From the NCBI RefSeq assembly GCF_000003605.2, contig NW_003105121.1:1-44807 (forward strand): DNA of 44,807 bases. Direction: 5' to 3'. This DNA comes from Saccoglossus kowalevskii. Lineage: Eukaryota > Hemichordata > Enteropneusta > Harrimaniidae. Position numbers and translations under genes: made by a program. Within the stretch, counting starts at the first letter, position 1. Each line of letters opens with the position of its first letter. Positions 11,501 through 20,914 of this stretch are shown here, in pieces. The notes beneath the pieces are model-generated. The model was not told the DNA's origin. It was given only the letters and a program-made list of their open reading frames with translations, and made no database searches.

Positions 11501-14500
11501 ACCATTAATTTACAAGGTTTTTACACCCGAGCGTATGGGTTTATAATGTATTGTCCACTGAACACAACACATCTTTTTCTATTGTTCTGTATTGCTAAAT
11601 ATAGTGTGTGTTCTCGGTACACATAACACATGAAAATTAAGTCACAGGATTTAGAATAATAATTTCCAGTAAAGTCTTCTTGGATCTAACTGATCCACAT
11701 GTGGAAGTATGGATTCGCTTTCTCGCAACACTGGACATGACTTTTCGGTCATAATATAGTTCATAAGTTTCGAATCGATGCGGATTTTGCTACACACTAC
11801 AAATATAGTTGAATAAAGACAAAACAAAATGGTGACGGAAGCGTCATTAATGTTTTTTGGGTGTGTGTGTTTCGGTTAACAAAACCGCACCACGTCGCAT
11901 CACATACAAGGCTGAGTGCTACAAACAAAATCGACCGTACCAATTTTGTGTATTACCTGCAATTAAGTAGGTTGCGAACTTCATAGAGCCTTGGAGCGGA
12001 TAGAATGGAACGGCGGCAGTACCACGTCTCTGTGCGTTATGGATTAGTAAGCAATATTCAATACCAAGTACTTTCTTCAAAGCAGGAATGCATATTTTTG
12101 TCTCCTGTAGGTTGAATAAATGTATTATGAATAACTCTCATGGGATGAAAATAAGGGTATAGAGTGGGTAATTTCATAATATGATGTACAAAAAGTACAC
12201 AAAACAGTTAAATTACTCACTTCCACCGGTTCTAATCTGCTAGAGCGGCTTGCAGCCAACTTATTGTAACAAGCCTTAATGTCCCATTTTTTGAGCCAAT
12301 CGCAACACTCTTCATCCAGGACCTGACACGCAAATAAAGAAGAAAGAGCTATGTTTAATCATTGTTCCGGTAAATGGAATTACTTTAAAGAATAGCGAAC
12401 GTTGGACTCAATGATACTGATATCCATTCTTTGTTTACTCACCACGGGAGATCTGGCATTGAGGACAGCTGGAACCTGTGGAGTAAGGATACTGTATTGT
12501 CCATAGAGTTCACTCGGGCGTTTCATGAACGTGAATATGTCAGATCTGAGGGGAGAACACAGACACCACATTATATCTAAAACACTAACTATTGATGTTA
12601 CCAAAGTCGTGTTGTCTACTTCATCATACACATTAGTTCATTGTAACTAAGAAGCATTGTTGCAAAACTACCCAATAACGAAGTAACTTAATATACATAC
12701 GTTAGTTGTACATTTTCGTGTACTCGTTCAACAGGTTTCATGTCGAAAGTGTATTTGCGTTGACTGACATCACAGTTGACTTCTCCGATGAGTGGGAAAG
12801 AGTTTCGTGTCTTCACCGCTATGCCAATACCAGTCTGTACAACAATTGCATCTACACCCATGCGTACATGCACGTGTATGGCATCACTGAAATAGTATTG
12901 AATGAGCATTTAAACGATGGATTTGGAATCTCAAAATATACAATATTACATAACTGGTTGATCGTTGCACCATCGTGCGTGCAATAAACTACATTGTGAA
13001 GACACATTTTATTTCGTAATAGATTTATTTTACTTTCCTTTATATTGTGAGCTATAGCTATAGTGAAGGTTCACTCACTTTTTGATCATTTGTCCGACAG
13101 CACGAACTCCTGTAATTGGGTCACGTTGTTCAGTTGAACGAGATCTGGACTCACTTCTGCTCCACGAATCACTGTTTTCAGCTGAGATGGATTCTGACTC
13201 ACTGCTCCAGCGTTGACTATTTGGTATTTCTTCTGATGACCTTGAAGGGGAGTTGGATTCGCTGCTGCTGCTGCTGCTGCTAAACCAATCATTTGATGGG
13301 TCTCTGCTTACAAAATGATCTCTCTTCGGTTCAAGAACTGTTGAGTCACGTACGGCCCTAGCTGAGGCTGCAATAAGATTAATGCGAAAACTCGACCATA
13401 ATTATTTTAATTCACAGTAATAACAGTGACACCATGTTCATCAGAATACCAGAGCCACAGAAGAACAACAAATAGTTTCGTTAGAGTAAAAGGTATAATA
13501 TGCCGAAGAAGAACTATAAATATCCGATGATTTTTTTGTTCAGTCAGAGTACAAACGCAGTATATGTGATCAACATACTCATGCTTTTGCCTTGTCACAC
13601 AGAGAGTAGCAAATGCAAAAATATGAGGTTACTCTGGTATTAGCATAGCTGAATTTTATAATAATTCAAACCTACTTGAGACTTGCAGGGTACTGATCCA
13701 TGCAGAAGTGACGTTAAGATTCAATGGAAGACCCAATATGGTTGGTACAGAACTGATAGAGTCGTAAATTGGCATTGACTTTAACCATTTGTAAGATAGA
13801 CCATCGCTCAATCTTCTTTCAATATTATTTATATCAATTCCAATACTTCCGTGCTGATGGAAGACAAAACACAGCAGTGTCTTTCATTATTCCCAATTGA
13901 AGTAAACACCTTAAATTTCTACTAGTATTACATGTGAATCATCGTGTCTTTTATCTTCTTATGAAGTTAAGTTTAAACATATTATAAATAACATCACGAT
14001 TTAAGGAATTCCAGTATTGGAATAACATGAACGTTGAAATGACATATTTAGATTTGAGTAGCACTAATTAGTATTATTGAGAAACCATAGAAATAGTTGT
14101 TTCCTGTATATCACAATTTGTTATTTGTACTCACTTGGACAACATCGCGAATATAGTCTCTGTCAACGTTGAAGAGGTACAGTTCATTTCCAAACATCCT
14201 GATGAACATAGTCATTCCAAACTCGGTATCGGACTCCTTGACCGGCTTGTATCGGTACAACTGCATGGTATAAACGTATCACAAAATATACGAATTAGAA
14301 CTGGAACCATTAATGATGGCTGTAAAAACCACTATATGTTTTTTTCTGAGCGAGATTTATCTATAACAGGAATAATACCTTCTTGACAGTCTGTTCTGTT
14401 TGCTCAACATCTTCTGAACTACGTGGTTGACGAATCAACATTTCGGATAGAGTTTTCTTCTTCCTGAACATGCTTTGTGGTTCGGTAATACGTTCGATGA

Positions 14501-17500
14501 GATTCTGAATGCCCTCAGCACGCACGCCAACCTGATTATAAAAAAAACAATACACATCAGAAAAGATGAAGTATGGTACACATACAAATTATTACGCATA
14601 TGGACGCTTTGACATTTATATGTCATTCGATAGTTCGTACCTCCATAACGTCGATAGATAGTCCCATCAATTGTAGATTTATTTTGGTGTACAACTGTTT
14701 TGGCATGAAGCTATGAGGAGTCTTCAAGACATGCACGTCAACGAAACCTCCGATGTTCAACTTATCTACAAAATAAAAATTACTGTATAATTAAAAATAT
14801 TTATAACAATTCAATTCAATTCAACTATATTAACAAAATAACTATTATTTATATAATATAATAATTAACTCGAATAGTCCTACCTTCGTAGTATGAAGCA
14901 TGCATGCTATTGGCATATCGGTATCCCAAACCACTTCGGATACGAGCGAACCGAAGAGCAGTGGCAGCAGCACGGGCACTATTGAAATAAATGAAAACAA
15001 TACGTCATTGGAATCTTTAAGATGGCATTTGTACGTTAACGCAACATAGTTGTTATTGTGGAAAACTTTAAGTTCTATTTTGAATTTACTCACACTGGTC
15101 TCATCATTGGCACAGTGTTATTGGCGAGATTTCTGATATGGCTGTATACGAAGGATGCAACCTGGTTGTTTGGTTCAACTATCAGCTGTTCAGCGATCGT
15201 CACTACTGTGGCAGTGGTAGGCCTTGTTAAAAATAGGACGGTACAAGCGACAAGACGGGTTTCTGTGGCATATCGTGTGTCGAGGAAGATTGGCATGAGG
15301 ATTGAACTGGTTTGGACTGGGTGTCGAGGAGCGATCCTTCTGAGGGCCTGGATGGCAGCAACTTGTATTTTAAGTGGAAGTGTTTCTGGGCGCTTGAACA
15401 ATTTTCTGATGTATGGTACAACCTCAATAACACCGGCATTTCCCATCGATTTCAAAATCACTTCTCTTTCAGCGTCGTCACGGGCACTTTCATATTTACT
15501 GGTCAGGAACTAATGAGAAGAATTTGGATTGATTTATCGTGTTTTGAAACAACCTACGGATGTGCGAGATTCATTTTGACAAACAGCGACTCATTCACAA
15601 TCCAATGCGCCCTCCCATTGGCAAGCATGGTTGCGATGTGTAAAAAATACAGATATATGATTAACGATGTATTCCATTCAACCTTGGAATTATGTCTAGT
15701 GTAAACCTTGATACCGGAGTCATGTATTGTGACGACCACCATCCATGTAATTTGGTGAAAGTCCACCTAAATATAATTTTTGTAAAATTGGTAAATATGT
15801 ACAGTGCACTTACATCCACTACTGCTGTTGGGCATCTTCTGTAGTAACATAGATTGTTGACAATACCACCATATGCAAGAAGAGCTGCACGTCTTGCTGG
15901 CGCGTATTCATTAACAATCGGGTCGTTAATCAAGGCCTATAATAAATAAGATGTATACACGGATCACAAGTCAGTGTATATGAAATAAAATTGTGGCTTT
16001 ATTTTAAGCGATTTATTGCCAAATGTATAGAACTTTTTGTACTAATTGGTAGCTGGACTAAGACTATATTTCTAACCTGTATTTTCTCCATGATAGCGGG
16101 TGTCGGTTCTGGGGTGAATGCAAGTCCAGTGAAAATGTAGGCAGTATATTCCTTGACAATGGCAGGCTCTGCTTTTACTATGTTTGTCAGTGCAGTAATG
16201 GCGTCTTCGGTTCCGACTATTGGCAGTATATCAATAAGGAATTTTCTGTATAAAAAGAAGAGTTTCAATAAATAAATGAATATTTCGGCAATAAGCACAT
16301 TAACAATGTTCTACTAGTAAGTAAATATAATTCCATACTTGTAATGTGGTTTGCTTGCATAGTTGGTCCAGATTTCTCTAATAGCCTCGACACTGCATTG
16401 ACGAAGGTGTTGTACCAGGATAATCCAATATCCAGGGGCTTCGACAGATATTTTCTCGAAGCTCATCTCATTAGACAAACTTTCTAAAATTCTGCCAATC
16501 TGAAAACAAAATGGAGAATATTTATCAGTTAGAAATCACAAGCCCAGAATAACTGAACAATGTCATATAAAGTTGTGTTTTGTATTTACAATTACGGACA
16601 TGTATACGTCAAACATATAAACATGAAATAATATATATAGTAAAAAAGCTCTTACAGTGACTTGTTGGATATGCGCAATTGGAATCTTAGACGTCACAAA
16701 CAGCGTGTAGGATATTGTTCTACACACAAAGTAAATGTGTTTTCTGAGACATGTTGTATCATCACTTACCTCTTCGGTTTTGACGGGTCGAGATGCATAG
16801 TGAGAAGCACGTTCCCTTGGGTATGCATACATAAGATTGCCACGATCGGGTAAATCACTGGGTGCTCTTGCATCTCCTGCCATTTTGTCGACAAAGCGAA
16901 GTTTTTGTCTGAGGAAAAAAAAATATATAACCGGTATGAATATCTTGATCAAACGGATGTAAAATAATCTCTCTATTGCTTGAACACCTGTATACTGGTG
17001 CATCTCGCTGTTACTTACTTGATAATTGATTGCGCACTGCCACCATATTCGGAGAAAGGAGTGAAAATGTGTTGTCCCTCACTATGAGCATCCTTTATGA
17101 TGTAACCACTTCCAGCCTCGGTGAGATTGTAACGGAACGTGGCAGCAGATCTTAGGGGTGGAGCCTTAAACAAAACATACCCTGGTTAACTTGGGTACAT
17201 CAGTGAGATATGTGTCAGAATCCATAGTGTATATGAATGCCGTCCAACTCACAAGTCAATCGAATTTCTACAGAGACGTAACTAGTCCATTTTTTGAACA
17301 GCTGATTTTATTTGTCAATAAACTAGTCGATATATAGTTCCAAATGAATGTGTTACCTGTCTTTCCAATACATATTGCATTGAACGGGTAAAGTTCCAGT
17401 AATATGCGGGGCGAACAATACATTTTTCGTAGTCCTTGGTCTTCACGATAGTGGTTACGTCCTTCAAATCAACAACACTGTACGCTGTTTCACATATACC

Positions 17501-18841
17501 TCCAATGTCAATCTAAAATAGCAAAATAAAAAAACAAAACAAACAAAAAATGTCAAAATTAAGTAAATAAAAAATGAATCAGTATTTATCGTTTTTGGTT
17601 ACAAACTAAATATTCATATAGCAAGAATAATTCGTAATTTACAATCCCTTTAGGATCATCAAATAGGTTTACAATTTAATGATTTAGGTGGTACATGTGT
17701 ACTTACTTCTTTGTTGACAAAAAAACCTTCGCTAGAAGTCATGTTGATGTGTAGAATATTGATAATACCACGGTGGATATTGACCACAACATCTGGCAGG
17801 TCCGCTGGAGCAAATATCCTGCCGACCTATAAATGCAACATTGATTACTAAAACATTCAACAACTTTGTTCATATTCATATTCCATTAAGTAACAACGAC
17901 TCGTACAATACTCACCTTTCCATGTACGTATTCGAACATCACAGGTTCACTTAAAAGCGGAGCTAAAGCTGACGTCATTTCAGGAGCTTCAACGAAATCG
18001 GATCCTGGACGTGTGCCATTAAAAGTGTATAACTTGGGGTATTGTACCTAGGAAGATCAAAAATCTATTTTAGATATCTCTCAACAATATGATTTTTAAT
18101 TTTTCGTTAGATACGATAGAAATGGAACATATTTGTATGTTTCATGGCAGCACTGTCAATTGCATACCTTCAATACGGCACGGCCACGCTCAACTATGCT
18201 TATTTCCGGTTTGGCTGTGATTCTGATACCAGAATATAGGTTACTACTCTGTGGAACACCACTGAGAACGTATCCTTCGTACTCGTATACATACTTCTTG
18301 GATGTCTCGTAGGTCAGACCTAGAAATATAAATAACCATACAGTACCCCCCACTTCAATTCAGTGCTCATTAAAAGGTATACAGGTCTACGACTACTGTA
18401 CGGCCGTTATCGAATGGATTGCTGCCCTATATCAACCTTATTGAACTCATGGGTCGTGATCTTCCACCGGGATCACCTATGATGACACGAGATGTTGATT
18501 GTAATCTGAGCTGTGCTAGTCAACGTATATACTCTGTGTGCTCTGCAATAGAGAAACAATTTAGCTAACAAAAAAAAGAACAAATTAGCTTACCTTGGAA
18601 GGCGCCTGGATGAACGAAGCCAGAATGGAATGAATGTGAAAAAAAAGAAAGAAAGAAAAAAAGAAAAGAGTTAGGTATCAGTTCCACTGAGTATCCAACG
18701 TCCGATACAACTATCACACCAATAAACGTTGTAATTGTACATACAAGTTCTACTGGAATATGCATTCACGAAAACAAACTATTAACATCGACAAAACTTA
18801 CTTGCAAAAGCAAGGCCTGCTAGCAACAAAAGATACTTCAT
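7868..18841 (-). CDS. Vitellogenin, complete 30-exon gene, 1592 residues
   Basis: Secreted large lipid-transfer protein that carries lipid and amino acids to the oocyte as yolk. I assembled 30 exons by hand; all introns are GT-AG, every junction keeps phase, and the coding length is 4,779 bases including TAG at 7868-7870. Domain order is: signal peptide (1-15), lipoprotein N-terminal lipid-transfer domain LPD_N (about 18-620), DUF1943-like beta region (about 621-814), serine-rich phosvitin-like stretch (844-890), linker (911-1315), VWD domain (about 1316-1488) and a cysteine-rich tail. N-glycosylation sequons occur in exons 4-7, 12, 17 and 26 (NGT, NMT, NFT, NLT, NNT, NVT, NVT). The length is near nematode and cnidarian vitellogenins and shorter than many molluscan ones of about 2,300-2,500. 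No stops or frameshifts were seen, so it looks functional. ApoB-like LLTPs are less likely because the VWD and serine-rich parts are typical of vitellogenin. Confidence 0.95.
8144..8276. mobile_element. 125-bp MITE with TTAA target duplications (piggyBac-like)
   Basis: Element body 8148-8272, flanked by TTAA at 8144-8147 and 8273-8276. Terminal inverted repeats start AGGGCGG and end CCGCCCT, extending imperfectly inward for about 33 bases through GTCGTCGCGC and CGTGTTCGA-type blocks. It has no coding capacity. The TTAA duplication is the mark of the piggyBac superfamily, though the TIR itself is not a piggyBac consensus I recognise. It lies in the last vitellogenin intron. Confidence 0.75.
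9103..9931 (-). other. Vitellogenin exons 26-28: von Willebrand factor D domain
   Basis: Exons 9751-9931, 9413-9573 and 9103-9276, residues 1316-1488. The start ATCQVVGDHYSTYDNVTYDY then ALPGECHHVL is the classic VWD opening (CxVxGDxYxTFD, C-HVL). The closing motif is GLCSNDDDE, where VWD domains usually have GLCGN, followed by NDPKLFAHGWIV. The glycine-to-serine change is a visible deviation. Confidence 0.92.
10045..12886 (-). other. Vitellogenin exons 19-25: linker between serine-rich and VWD parts
   Basis: Exons: 12701-12886, 12443-12545, 12221-12322, 11957-12104, 11139-11357, 10806-10989 and 10045-10316, residues 911-1316. It is beta-rich with few motifs. Exon 21 has a paired cysteine (DEECCDWLKKW) and exon 25 a dibasic patch (YSIRRRGIP). 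All splice sites are canonical. The intron between exons 22 and 23 (11358-11956) is the largest in this block. Confidence 0.85.
13079..13367 (-). other. Vitellogenin exon 18: serine-rich phosvitin-like segment
   Basis: In the phase set by the neighbouring exons this exon encodes residues 815-911. It contains NDWFSSSSSSESN at about 840-852, then repeated SRSSEE, SSESES, SDSWSRSESRSRST up to about residue 890. The alternative open frame at 13086-13292 (polyalanine) is out of phase. The position between DUF1943 and the VWD half is where polyserine or phosvitin tracts sit in insect and vertebrate vitellogenins, where they are heavily phosphorylated. The segment is short (about 50 residues) and also rich in E and R. 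Confidence 0.85.
13676..14765 (-). other. Vitellogenin exons 14-17: DUF1943-like beta region
   Basis: Exons 14641-14765, 14379-14531, 14135-14260 and 13676-13853 encode residues 621-814. Motifs such as NIGGFVDVHVLKTPHSFMPK and SVPTILGLPLNLNVT fit the amphipathic beta-sheet that lines the lipid cavity in vitellogenins. The fit comes from position and pattern, so the exact domain limits are inferred. Confidence 0.8.
14884..18319 (-). other. Vitellogenin exons 3-13: LPD_N lipid-transfer module
   Basis: Exons: 18168-18319, 17916-18047, 17707-17826, 17357-17512, 17019-17164, 16770-16908, 16339-16499, 16077-16245, 15814-15936, 15094-15509 and 14884-14978, covering residues 18-620. The beta-barrel start reads YVYEYEGYVLSG, a typical N-terminal vitellogenin motif. 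GGICETAYSV with a downstream cysteine matches the conserved disulfide region. Exons 9-12 form the helical arch (EIWTNYASKPHYK, EYAPARRAALLAYGG, ALRRIAPRHP, ASFVYSHIRNLAN). The helical exons are the best-conserved part and make the family call secure. Confidence 0.93.
18594..18841 (-). other. Vitellogenin exons 1-2: signal peptide and 12-nt microexon
   Basis: Exon 1 is 18802-18841 and ends in phase 1 before GTAAGT. Exon 2 is only 12 nt, 18594-18605 (GCGCCTTCCAAG), bounded by CAG and GTAAGC. Joined to exon 3 they give MKYLLLLAGLAFASAFQGLT, a hydrophobic signal peptide with a likely ASA|F cleavage. Without the microexon the frame is kept but residues 14-17 change. Intron 1 carries a long pyrimidine tract on the coding strand (plus strand A/G at about 18636-18672), about 30 bases upstream of the microexon acceptor. 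Confidence 0.85.
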
Positions 18842-18887
18842 GTTGAGACAACTGCACCGCAATGAAATCCTAACTGCAAATGCACTG

Positions 18888-18895
18888 CTTTTATA
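18888..18895 (-). promoter_or_regulatory. Vitellogenin TATA box
   Basis: On the coding strand TATAAAAG lies 47-54 bases before the ATG at 18841. This predicts a transcription start near 18865 and a 5' UTR of about 25 bases, which is typical of strongly expressed vitellogenin genes. Confidence 0.7.
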
Positions 18896-18899
18896 CGTT

Positions 18900-20910
18900 T
18901 TGTGAACAATAAAATGCCAAAAGTCATCTTGCTGAAACAATTGCGGATAGTTGCCAAATACTCACCATTGATTCTGCTGATATGATTATTATACTTGGCT
19001 GAGGTCGTGTGTTTTCGTTCAGGAGCTGGGCATTATTCCAGGCAACTTCAAAGGCCGAAATGCCGCTATCTGAAGCGAGATGACACATAACATGGAAGGG
19101 TTAATTCCAAAGATTCACCTGATTTACTCAATTGGTCAAGGACAGCTGAGGCGATTACTTTTTTTTTCAAACGTGTGGTGATGTAATGTGTTTCGTGAAG
19201 CCAAGCGACTGCGCTTTAGTTATAGTTATTTCAATTTGTATTACTGCTGGGACCAGCCATGTTGGAATAAATCTTTTCTGCCGACCCTTCAAACCGGGAT
19301 TGTTCTATTTAATGAGTATGTTTCTTGACCAACTTTGGTTAAAGCTGTGTAATATAGTCTTTTAAAAATGTATGCAACAATGTATTGTGTTCTCTTTAAA
19401 GTGATGAATTTGTGTGTAATTTATATACACGACACAAATGAACGACTCGAGTTGCCGAAACAATGTCGTATATTCAAATAATGGAGATACCATTATTTGA
19501 GTATACGACATTGTGTTTTTATTCAAGTGTTATGTTTTCACAACGTCATCACCTCAACAGTTCCACAAGCCACATACTGTAGAACGTGTCCTTCATTGTC
19601 TATAGTGTTGTAGCTACGTTACCCAACGTGCGTTTTCCCTAATCAAAATGGGTAGCTAATTTAACAAAACGGGACATTGAGCAAATTCGCTAAAATAATA
19701 TTCGGATATTTTAAAAATGTGGTATAGGATATTATATTATCTTGCAGAGTTTCCATTGGTCAAATATATCCATTTTAATAATCTCCGAATATTCATCAAG
19801 ATAATATCGCTTACGATATAGGTTTAATTCTGTAGATTTTCGCAACTTTTGAGTTTATGTTACTTTTGGTGTCAAGGGTAATTTGGTGTAAAAGGAAATG
19901 CGTTATTACTTTAGTTATGTGTCTGTGTGTTGTTGTATGGATACAGCCTTGCATATATAGTCGGGCGCCAGTAGTGAAAACAAATAAGATTGTTTTGAGT
20001 CACGATTATATGTACAGTTGTCAAATAGCGTGATATGTACGGATTATTATTATACGTTTGTGCTGACGCTAGGCGAATTTGCGGACCAGATAAAAAAATA
20101 GTTAATTAGTAACTTTTATTATTAGTGTCGAGTAATGACATAACAAACTGAATTAGCTAAATTCGTGATTCGTCTGATTAGTGAATATGCTTTGATATCT
20201 AGTGAACTAGCGTTAAAACAATATTCAGGTTAGTATAAGTATAATATTAACAATTTGTTATATCACTCTCGGTCAGAAATGTGAAGGTAGAATATTGTTG
20301 GATTTTGGGATATTATCAGGAATCAGGGATATTTTTGCAGTGCCTATAGAAGTTTAAATTGTGTTTGTTGCTTTAAGAGATAGATACATACACATAGAGC
20401 ACAGGTAATTCAGTTGGTACTTTGTATTATTAGCGTCCGATGTTTATTACAACAATTCATCATGTACTATTTATGCCAACATCTTATCAGATGCAACTTC
20501 TCGGCCTACTTTTCTCCGCATTCGTTCACTCGTTATTGTTGATCGATGTCATCATAAGTTCGTTCGTTTACCTTTACCGCTGTCTTTGAGGGTAGCCGCT
20601 GCGATTGACCCGTGACTTAATGAGGTACCGAGGAGGGCAAGGGCTAAGGCCTCTGATCTTCCTACCACTCGGTTGATTGGACTTTTATCGCCAGGTACAA
20701 TCGGTCTTTGTGTATCAGTTCAGTAACACTTTAGCCTAGTTAATACTAGTGCGTTGCTCGTTTTCGAACATCCTGCCGTATTTCATGTATTTTTTAAATT
20801 AAATTAAATTGTGTAAGTTGTTGTACTATAATGATGAATTTTAAGAATTTCAACATGTTGAAAAATATCGATGATAACTGTTGGAAAAATAACAGATTAA
20901 GGCTTCCCGT
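18900..20910. other. Intergenic upstream of vitellogenin
   Basis: No coding exon is supported. It includes the vitellogenin upstream flank and the hairpin listed separately. Putative hormone-receptor or GATA sites were not specific enough to annotate. Confidence 0.5.
19461..19513. repeat. 24-bp near-perfect hairpin with 5-nt loop
   Basis: Arms 19461-19484 and 19490-19513 are reverse complements with one difference (a G-U pair in RNA) and loop AGATA. The arm begins CAATGTCGTAT and ends AAATAATGG. Fifteen bases (GATACCATTATTTGA) recur at 38407-38421, so the motif belongs to a dispersed family. Confidence 0.85.
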
Positions 20911-20914
20911 AGAA

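Noticed and set aside
13086-13292. Polyalanine ORF on the minus strand
   Set aside because: Wrong phase of vitellogenin exon 18; the splice-compatible frame is serine-rich.
15058-15513. Plus-strand ORF of 151 codons
   Set aside because: Antisense shadow of vitellogenin exon 12, which is in phase with its neighbours and has family motifs.
18960-19260. Estrogen-response or GATA-like half sites upstream of vitellogenin
   Set aside because: Single degenerate half sites are expected by chance; no full palindromic element is present.
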